From CAYUYV01 sp964561475 (GTDB lineage Bacteria > Pseudomonadota > Alphaproteobacteria > JAJFIK01), in contig CAZLPU010000103.1 in NCBI GenBank assembly GCA_964561475.1, forward strand, positions 1 through 14,583: a stretch of DNA of 14,583 nucleotides, written 5' to 3'. The position numbers were made by a program, and so were the translations under genes. Of this stretch, positions 6,900 through 12,279 are shown one piece after another (the first letter of the stretch is position 1; each line of letters starts with the position of its first letter). Under the pieces are notes generated by a model that was given only the letters and a program-made list of their open reading frames with translations, had not been told where the DNA came from and made no database searches.

Positions 6900-7855
6900 G
6901 CGGCCAGCCGTCCTGCAATGATTTGTTCAGCTTCCGTCACAATGGACCGGACAAGCTCCTCGCAACTGGGCACGTCATCCACCAGCGCACCGGAGATCCC
7001 CGCGGTGACCATGCCCGCTTCGATATCGCCGGTGGTCCAGGCTTTTTCCTGGTTGGCGCCGGAGACCAGTTGATGGACCTGGGAGAAATCGCCGCCGGAC
7101 GCCTCAATCTCCGCCACCTTCTCGGAGACGGAATTGCGATAGACCCGCGCCGTATTCCGGAAGCTTCTGAAGATGATCTGGGTCTGGTTTTCGTCCATTT
7201 CGACGATTTTGTCTTTGATGCCGTCGTGGATCGGCGCTTCCTTGGTCGCCATGAAACGGGTGCCCATGTTGATGCCGTCGCATCCCAGAGCCAGGGCAGC
7301 CACGAGCCCCTGGGCGTTACCGATGCCGCCGGAGGCAATGACGGGGACGGTCAGGGCGCGGGCGGCCGCCGGGAACAGCACCAGTCCGCCCACGTCATGT
7401 TCGCCCGGGTGGCCCGCGCATTCAAAGCCGTCAATGCTGATCACGTCCACACCCAGACGCTCGGCGGCAAGGGCATGGCGCACCGTCACGCATTTGTGGA
7501 TGACCTTGATGCCCGCTTCCTTGAACCGGTCCATGAACTGGGCCGGGCTGCGTCCCGCGGTTTCAACGATCTTGACGCCGCGTCCGATGATGACATCGAC
7601 GAACTCGTCATAATTGATGGGCGTGGCCACGACGCCGATGGTGACATTCACGCCGAAAGGCTTGTCCGTCAGGGCCTGACAACGGGCAATGGCCTCATCC
7701 AGGCCTTCCGGGGTTTTCGGTGTAAGCGCGGTCATGACGCCCAGGGCACCGGCATTGGAGACCGCCGCCGCCAGTTCCGCCGTCCCGACCCGCATCATCC
7801 CGCCACAGACGATTGGCGCTTCAATGCCCAGCAATTCCGTCAGTCTGGTTTTCAT
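6887..7855 (-). CDS. Nitronate monooxygenase family FMN protein (2-nitropropane dioxygenase-like)
   Basis: The 322-aa TIM-barrel flavoprotein has the hallmarks of the family: the N-terminal PIVCGGM (14-20) at the flavin site, GVNVTIG at 68-74, the AGHPGEHD loop at 147-154 containing the probable catalytic His149, and the phosphate-binding IASGGIGN (173-180) and GINMGTRFMAT (194-204). Such enzymes oxidise alkyl nitronates or propionate 3-nitronate to carbonyl products and nitrite, but many family members have other or unknown substrates. The start at ATG 7855 is chosen over the longer frame beginning at 7909 because GAGGGA lies 8 bases upstream and the conserved sequence begins at MKTRLTELLG. 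The gene appears to stand alone, with no partner on its strand. Its 3' end overlaps the questionable tail of the opposing lipoprotein frame by 13 bases. Confidence 0.92.
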   Translation of the reverse strand: MKTRLTELLGIEAPIVCGGMMRVGTAELAAAVSNAGALGVMTALTPKTPEGLDEAIARCQALTDKPFGVNVTIGVVATPINYDEFVDVIIGRGVKIVETAGRSPAQFMDRFKEAGIKVIHKCVTVRHALAAERLGVDVISIDGFECAGHPGEHDVGGLVLFPAAARALTVPVIASGGIGNAQGLVAALALGCDGINMGTRFMATKEAPIHDGIKDKIVEMDENQTQIIFRSFRNTARVYRNSVSEKVAEIEASGGDFSQVHQLVSGANQEKAWTTGDIEAGMVTAGISGALVDDVPSCEELVRSIVTEAEQIIAGRLAAYVG

Positions 7856-8094
7856 CAGTATTCCCTCAAGACAAAGAAGAACATTCCGTGGTGTTCGCGG
7901 GATCGTCACGGTCTATCCCTGGCCAGCCGGGACAGGGCGTGTAACGGTTCGAAGCCCGCTGAAAGCCTAGCATAACACCCATGGCACCGAACAAGGGATT
8001 TGCGCGGACAGGCCGGCTCAACCAGCGAGCGTGTGATGCAGGGAGCCTGACCGCCTTATCCCATCAGTCGTAACCAGCTTTTCCCCGCCGGATG

Positions 8095-8154
8095 CACTAT
8101 GGCTGGTCACATGGTGCCACAACGGCAGCCAGTCCGCTCAACACACTATGGCTG
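8095..8154. repeat. Direct repeat pair CACTATGGCTG
   Basis: The 11 bases CACTATGGCTG occur at 8095-8105 and at 8144-8154, 49 bases apart start to start, in the gene-free region upstream of the lipase gene. They may be paired binding sites or chance. Confidence 0.6.
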
Positions 8155-8269
8155 AGAGTGCTTTGCGCCTTGTTTTTCCCTCACCCGGTCCGGCCTATCG
8201 CCGCCAAACAGCGATGATCACGCCCAAGCCTTTGAGCAGGGGGGCAGATCGCGGTCATGCCTACTCAGA

Positions 8270-8297
8270 GGGGAGGGGCGATCTGGGCTGGACGGGG
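8270..8297 (+). other. G-quadruplex-like motif in the lipase leader region
   Basis: Four runs of at least three G (8270-8273, 8275-8278, 8285-8287, 8294-8297) are separated by loops of 1, 6 and 6 bases, which meets the common G3+/N1-7 rule. It lies on the sense strand 115 bases before the lipase start codon. Whether it is transcribed is unknown. Confidence 0.5.
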
Positions 8298-8412
8298 CTT
8301 TGCCAGGGGTGTTGGTTGCGTGGGGTATTTGTTGGCAGGGGGCAAGGGGGCTGGCCCTCTGGCCCGTTTGCGCGGACAGTGCCCTTGCCATTCAACAGAG
8401 GAGACAAATTTG

Positions 8413-9525
8413 ATGACGATTTCAGGGGATTTTTCCCGCGGCCTCCTGGCAGCGGCTCTGGTGGCGTTGAGTGTGGGCGCGGCCGGCTGCGCGGGGGTGA
8501 AGACCGGCGCGAACGGGTCTGGGAGCGGGGCTGGAAGTGGGGCTGGGGAAACGGCGATGACCGGCTCCGAAGGCATGGACGGCGAAACTCCGGTCTGGAT
8601 GACCTGCCCGGACGAAATCGGCCTGCCCGCCCGGGAAGGCAGTGACGAGGATACCAACAGCCTGCGGGCCGTGCGTCCGTCCGCTGGCGGAGAAGAGAAC
8701 GCAGACCTCCATGCGGTCGTGCAGTTCCTGCCCGGTGTCTACGTCATGTACGACGCCTTCGATGCGGATGAAGATCCGGTCAGCGCCTTTCCGTCGGACC
8801 AGTTGACCTTGAACGCGCTCATCATAGGCAATCCCGGTCGGGCCACGGAACGGGGCCTGCGTGCCAAACGGAACCGGACGTTCTATGGCTATTGGGCGAC
8901 CAATCCGGCTACGAATGAAGACGTGATCGTGATCAGGGGGACGATCACGCCCCGGGAATGGATCCGCAATATCCAGGCCACCCAGCGAGATCTTCCCAAG
9001 GCTGACAATGGTGCCCGGGTCCATAAGGGCTTCCAGGAAATCTATAAGACTTTCGAACTCGACCGCGGACCCTATGAGGGTGATTTCCTGGATGCCGTGG
9101 ACGCAGGGGCCTTCTCCGACCGACCGGTGGTCATCACCGGCCACAGCCTCGGCGGCGCGCTCGCCGTGCTTACGGCAACAGACATTGCCCGCTTCGATGA
9201 TAAGGCAGAGACACGGCTGATCACGGTGGCCTCGCCCAGGGTCGGCAATGAAGCCTTCCGGGATGTGGCCGGAGCAATCGGGTCAGCGGTTCGGATCTGC
9301 AACATGCCCGATCTCGTGCCCATGGTGCCGCCGAGCGGCAACCGGATCACCTATGTCCATGTGGGTGAGCCTGCGCTCTATTCGTCCTTCGATTATGACA
9401 GCACCCTGATCAACGAAACCGAAAGCAAGGGTGACCAGATCTTGTGCTGGCACGGCATCGACACCTACACCTGGATGCTCGATCACGACCATGAATGGAC
9501 CTACGCGCCCCAGTGCTGGCGCTGA
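8413..9525 (+). CDS. Secreted lipoprotein class 3 lipase (alpha/beta hydrolase)
   Basis: The 370-aa protein starts with a lipoprotein signal ending VGAAGC (Cys26) and a flexible Gly/Ser/Ala linker (about 31-57), so it is probably tethered to a membrane facing the periplasm or outside. The catalytic domain (about 100-360) is of the fungal/class 3 lipase type. It has VIVIRGT (171-177, oxyanion strand), HKGFQEIY (204-211), the nucleophile elbow GHSLGG with Ser245, Asp300 in NMPDLVPMVPP, and His347 in CWHGIDTYTWML. This supports acylglycerol or related ester hydrolysis; the natural substrate is unknown. ATG 8413 is chosen because AGAGGAGA lies about 9 bases upstream and it begins the signal peptide exactly; the open frame from 8257 would add a non-signal lead. 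It is a single gene followed by a long hairpin. Confidence 0.92.
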   Translation: MTISGDFSRGLLAAALVALSVGAAGCAGVKTGANGSGSGAGSGAGETAMTGSEGMDGETPVWMTCPDEIGLPAREGSDEDTNSLRAVRPSAGGEENADLHAVVQFLPGVYVMYDAFDADEDPVSAFPSDQLTLNALIIGNPGRATERGLRAKRNRTFYGYWATNPATNEDVIVIRGTITPREWIRNIQATQRDLPKADNGARVHKGFQEIYKTFELDRGPYEGDFLDAVDAGAFSDRPVVITGHSLGGALAVLTATDIARFDDKAETRLITVASPRVGNEAFRDVAGAIGSAVRICNMPDLVPMVPPSGNRITYVHVGEPALYSSFDYDSTLINETESKGDQILCWHGIDTYTWMLDHDHEWTYAPQCWR

Positions 9526-9539
9526 CCCGCGGATCTGTT

Positions 9540-9583
9540 CCGGCATGGGCCTTTCCTGCGCTTCGCGGGTCTGCCCATGCCGG
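9540..9583. terminator. Long two-part hairpin after the lipase gene
   Basis: CCGGCATGGGC (9540-9550) pairs perfectly with GCCCATGCCGG (9573-9583). Inside the loop CCTGCG (9555-9560) pairs with CGCGGG (9564-9569), with one G-T pair. The hairpin begins 14 bases after the lipase stop. It has no T-run, so termination could be inefficient or rely on structure alone; it may also protect the 3' end of the message. It also lies downstream of zur on the other strand. Confidence 0.55.
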
Positions 9584-9678
9584 AGGCTATCATCGGTAAG
9601 CAGACCAACATGATGGTGCGGGGCGGGGCGACCTGCTCAACATACGGATTTAACGGGAAGGGTGCTGGCCCCCAGAAA

Positions 9679-10179
9679 TCACGCCGCTCCTGCGCCGATG
9701 CACTTGGCGCAGAGGCCATCCACTTCGACCAATGGGCGAGCCGTCCGGAAACCCAGCAAGGCTGCACTTTCGGCGATCAGGTCCGCCAGCCGCTCGTCTT
9801 CCAATTCCAGCGATGCCCCGCAATGATTGCAGATAAAGAACAGGCAGACGTGGCTGCGCTCCGGATGGGCGCAGGGAACATAGGCATTCTTACTTTCGAT
9901 TTTGGAGACAAGTCCCTGGGTCATGAGAAACCCAAGGGCCCGGTACACCGTTGGCGGACCAATTTGACGGTCAGTGAGCCCCTTGAGGGTCTCGATGAGT
10001 TCGTAGGCCCCGGTTGGCCGGGCACGGTCCCACAGTAATTGCAGGATCTGGCGCCGCAGCGTGGTGAGCTTTACGCCGCGGGACGCGCAAATGGATGCAG
10101 CCAGTGCAATCCGCTCTCCCGAGTCATGGCGACCTTGGCACTGGCGATCCGTGCATGGCTCAGGAGGGGGAGTCATCAT
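9679..10179 (-). CDS. zur: Zinc uptake regulator Zur (Fur family repressor)
   Basis: The 166-aa protein is a Fur-family repressor with an N-terminal winged helix (recognition helix GPPTVYRALGFL, 74-85) and a metal-binding dimerisation domain. The structural zinc site is C117xxC120 plus C157xxC160. The segment PERSHVCLFFICNHCGA (106-122) is characteristic of Zur rather than iron-sensing Fur, which normally has an HHDHxxC-type motif. It would bind zinc and block transcription of zinc-acquisition and zinc-sparing genes. ATG 10179 (or the adjoining 10176) is chosen: the upstream ATG at 10215 lies inside the predicted -10 element and Zur box, so it cannot be the start if that promoter is right. 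Divergent to it are a COG0523 GTPase and DUF1826 gene, typical Zur targets, which supports the identity. Confidence 0.92.
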   Translation of the reverse strand: MMTPPPEPCTDRQCQGRHDSGERIALAASICASRGVKLTTLRRQILQLLWDRARPTGAYELIETLKGLTDRQIGPPTVYRALGFLMTQGLVSKIESKNAYVPCAHPERSHVCLFFICNHCGASLELEDERLADLIAESAALLGFRTARPLVEVDGLCAKCIGAGAA

Positions 10180-10193
10180 GGCGGTGTTCTCAC

Positions 10194-10221
10194 TTGCGAT
10201 GTGCATACGCAACATTATAAC
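10194..10221 (+). promoter_or_regulatory. Predicted promoter of the COG0523 GTPase-DUF1826 operon
   Basis: TTGCGA (10194-10199) and TATAAC (10216-10221) are separated by 16 bases, close to sigma-70-type spacing. Transcription would begin near 10228, leaving a leader of about 74 bases before the ATG at 10302. The -10 lies within the Zur-box-like palindrome. Confidence 0.45.
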
Positions 10222-10223
10222 GT
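10212..10223. promoter_or_regulatory. Putative Zur box shared by divergent zur and COG0523 promoters
   Basis: ACATTATAACGT agrees with its own reverse complement at 10 of 12 positions and contains GTTATAA, the core of known proteobacterial Zur boxes (TGTTATAACA-like, from memory). It is the only such site between the divergent zur and GTPase genes and overlaps both predicted -10 elements, so occupancy would silence both directions. Confidence 0.55.
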
Positions 10224-10240
10224 ACTCATGTACGGCTCAA
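10214..10240 (-). promoter_or_regulatory. Predicted zur promoter
   Basis: On the minus strand TTGAGC (10240-10235) and a perfect TATAAT (10219-10214) are separated by 15 bases, slightly short. The start of transcription would be near 10207, giving a leader of about 28 bases to the ATG at 10179. Overlap with the Zur-box-like palindrome suggests autoregulation. Confidence 0.45.
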
Positions 10241-10301
10241 GCCGCGGCGCCGTTGTCCGCGTGAAGGCATGCCACACTTTGAGACTTCAGAGGATCCACA
10301 G

Positions 10302-11531
10302 ATGACTGACCCGCAGCACCATCCGAAACTGCCCGTAACCGTGCTTTCCGGATTTCTGGGAGCGGGCAAAACGACGTTGATGAACCACATTCTGAACAAT
10401 CGTGAAGGCAAGCGCGTTGCCGTCATCGTGAATGACATGAGCGAGGTCAATATCGACGCGGATCTGATCCGCGACGGCGGGGCCGATCTGAGCCGGACGG
10501 AAGAAACGCTGGTCGAGATGACCAATGGTTGCATCTGCTGCACCTTGCGTGACGACCTGCTCCAGGAAGTGCGTCGCCTTGCCGAAGATGGCCGGTTCGA
10601 CTACCTGCTGATCGAATCCACTGGCGTTTCGGAGCCGCTTCCTGTCGCCGCGACATTCAATTTCCGGACGGAAGAAGGCGACAGCCTTCTCGATGTTTCC
10701 CGCCTGGACACCATGGTCACGGTTGTGGACGCGGTGAACCTGTTGCGCGACTTCGCATCGACCGATTTCCTGGCGGATCGGGGGGAAGCTCTCGGAGAGG
10801 AAGATGATCGCAGTCTGGTGAATCTGCTCGTTGATCAGATGGAATTCGCGGACGTCATCATCCTCAACAAGATTGATTCCGCGACGCCGGACCAGCTGGA
10901 CGCAGCGCGTAAGATCATCCGCTCCCTGAATCCAGATGTGGAACTGATCGAAACGACCAGGTCGCGGGTGCCTTTGGACAAAGTGCTGAATACCGGCCTG
11001 TTCGACCATGAAAAGGCCGAGGAACACCCCCTTTGGTACAAGGAGCTTTATCAGCCCGAGGCCCATAAATCGGAAACCGAGGAGTACGGGGTCCGAAGCT
11101 TTGTCTATCGTGCGCGCCGGCCCTTCCATCCCTTTAAATTCCACGCCTTTCTCAATTCCGACTGGCCGGGCGTCATCCGCGCCAAAGGACATTTCTGGCT
11201 CGCGACCCGCCCGGAATGGGTAGGCGATCTGAGCCAGGCGGGCGCGCTTGTACGCCATGAAGCCATAGGGTTCTGGTGGGCCAATGTGCCGAAAACGCGG
11301 TGGCCGGATCATCCGGACTGGCGTGAGCATATGGCGAAGAATTGGGATCCGGTGTACGGAGATCGCCGTCAGGAAATCGTCTTTATCGGGACCGATATGG
11401 ACGAGGAAGCCATCCGCCGGCGGCTTGATACGTGCCTTGTCGGGGAACCGGATGCCACAACCATGGACACGGCAGCCTGGAAGAAACTGAAAGACCCGTT
11501 CCCAGCCTGGAAGCGAGCGAACGAAGCATGA
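10302..11531 (+). CDS. zigA: COG0523 GTP-dependent zinc metallochaperone (ZigA/CobW family)
   Basis: The 409-aa P-loop GTPase has Walker A GFLGAGKTT (17-25), the family's metal-binding CICC (Cys77, 79, 80), the Walker B-like ESTGVSEP (105-112), and NKID (189-192) for guanine specificity. A CobW C-terminal domain follows from about 275 (SFVYRARRPFHPFKF) to 395. Zinc-linked members (ZigA/YeiR/ZNG1 types) deliver zinc to client enzymes when the metal is scarce. The length near 400 and the segment VPKTRWPDHPDW are like the ZigA branch. ATG 10302 has AGAGGA 8 bases upstream and is preferred over the ATG at 10269. It is divergent from zur, behind a shared Zur-box-like site, and its stop overlaps the start of the DUF1826 gene (ATGA). 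A cobalt or nitrile-hydratase role is less likely given this context. Confidence 0.92.
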   Translation: MTDPQHHPKLPVTVLSGFLGAGKTTLMNHILNNREGKRVAVIVNDMSEVNIDADLIRDGGADLSRTEETLVEMTNGCICCTLRDDLLQEVRRLAEDGRFDYLLIESTGVSEPLPVAATFNFRTEEGDSLLDVSRLDTMVTVVDAVNLLRDFASTDFLADRGEALGEEDDRSLVNLLVDQMEFADVIILNKIDSATPDQLDAARKIIRSLNPDVELIETTRSRVPLDKVLNTGLFDHEKAEEHPLWYKELYQPEAHKSETEEYGVRSFVYRARRPFHPFKFHAFLNSDWPGVIRAKGHFWLATRPEWVGDLSQAGALVRHEAIGFWWANVPKTRWPDHPDWREHMAKNWDPVYGDRRQEIVFIGTDMDEEAIRRRLDTCLVGEPDATTMDTAAWKKLKDPFPAWKRANEA

Positions 11532-12217
11532 CCGACCTTTCAACCGTTCCTGACAATTCCACTCGGGCGCCGGCACTGGTGGGACATGCCGGTGTCGAGA
11601 GCTGTGACCGCGTGGATGGTCTGGTGGCCATCACGAAGCCGGACATTGACCTCGTGATCTGGCGCCGGACCCTGGCACCGGCCTTCACGGAATGGCTTGA
11701 CCGGTTATCGCCATCGGACCTGCCCGATCTGCGGCTTCTCGCTGAGCCGAGCCAAGTGTGCCTTGCCCTTGAGACCAAGCTCGCCGCTTGCCGCATGCCC
11801 CCAGGGGAAATGCGTGACCTGCTGATCAATGACATTGGTTGCCTTGCCTCCACCTTTGCCGAGATTGCAAAGACGGACCTTGTGGATGTTCGTCTGGAGG
11901 GGGTTAGCCATGATGCATGTTGGCGGTTCCACCGCGACTGCGTCGAAGCGCGCCTTTTGACCACCTATCTGGGGCCAGCGACCGAATGGGTCTCCAATGC
12001 CTATGCGGAGCAAGCGTTGAGCGAACAGACGGAATACCGCGGGGCACTTGAGCGTCTCGACGCCCATGACGTCGCCTTTTTCAAGGGCAGTTGTGCGGGG
12101 CCGGGCAGCGGCATTGTCCATCGGTCGCCACCAATCGCGAATACCGGACAAACCCGTCTGCTGCTCTGCCTGAACAAGCGATCAATCATCTCACCCCAGC
12201 CCTGGCAGACCGTTTGA
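11528..12217 (+). CDS. DUF1826 protein of the zinc-starvation operon
   Basis: The 229-aa protein is recognised as DUF1826 by its C-terminal half: CWRFHRDCVEARLLTTYLG (131-149), a GPATEW turn, AFFKG (183-187) and GIVHRSPP (195-202), then TRLLLCLN (209-216). The function is not established. His135 and Asp137 form an HxD pair, His198 a distal His and Arg210 lies 12 residues after it; the arrangement resembles 2-oxoglutarate/Fe(II) oxygenases (inference). The N-terminal 50 residues are variable. There is no signal peptide, so it is cytoplasmic. ATG 11528 overlaps the GTPase stop by four bases, so the genes are coupled and both should be under Zur. Members of this family are repeatedly seen next to COG0523 genes. 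Confidence 0.85.
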   Translation: MTDLSTVPDNSTRAPALVGHAGVESCDRVDGLVAITKPDIDLVIWRRTLAPAFTEWLDRLSPSDLPDLRLLAEPSQVCLALETKLAACRMPPGEMRDLLINDIGCLASTFAEIAKTDLVDVRLEGVSHDACWRFHRDCVEARLLTTYLGPATEWVSNAYAEQALSEQTEYRGALERLDAHDVAFFKGSCAGPGSGIVHRSPPIANTGQTRLLLCLNKRSIISPQPWQTV

Positions 12218-12279
12218 GCCTCAATGCAACAGAAGCCTTTAGATGGGGTAGGTCAAACCGCGGTAGCGGCGAGCCCGCA

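Larger units (their letters stand above)
7856..8412. other. Gene-free region between divergent monooxygenase and lipase genes
   Basis: These 557 bases hold no credible gene on either strand. They contain an 11-base direct repeat (8095 and 8144), a markedly G-rich plus strand from about 8238 to 8353 with one G-quadruplex-like motif (8270-8297), and the AGAGGAGA Shine-Dalgarno of the lipase gene at about 8397-8404. Promoters for both flanking genes must lie here, but I found no pair of elements with good match and spacing. Confidence 0.6.

Noticed and set aside
7936..7955. tRNA-like GGTTCGAA segment
   Set aside because: The flanks cannot form a T-arm stem and no acceptor or anticodon arm is present.
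8148..8645. Open frame of 165 codons overlapping the start of the lipase gene
   Set aside because: It is out of frame with the lipase gene, which has a proper Shine-Dalgarno, signal peptide and catalytic motifs; the sequence is G/R-rich shadow.
10287..11576. Long open frame (429 codons) antisense to the GTPase gene
   Set aside because: It is the mirror of a well-recognised gene with all its motifs. High-GC coding sequence commonly leaves the opposite strand open, and the translated product resembles no family.
12218..12279. Terminator between the convergent DUF1826 and Calx-beta genes
   Set aside because: Only short GC-rich self-complementary bits (such as CCGCGG) were found, with no stable stem or T-run.
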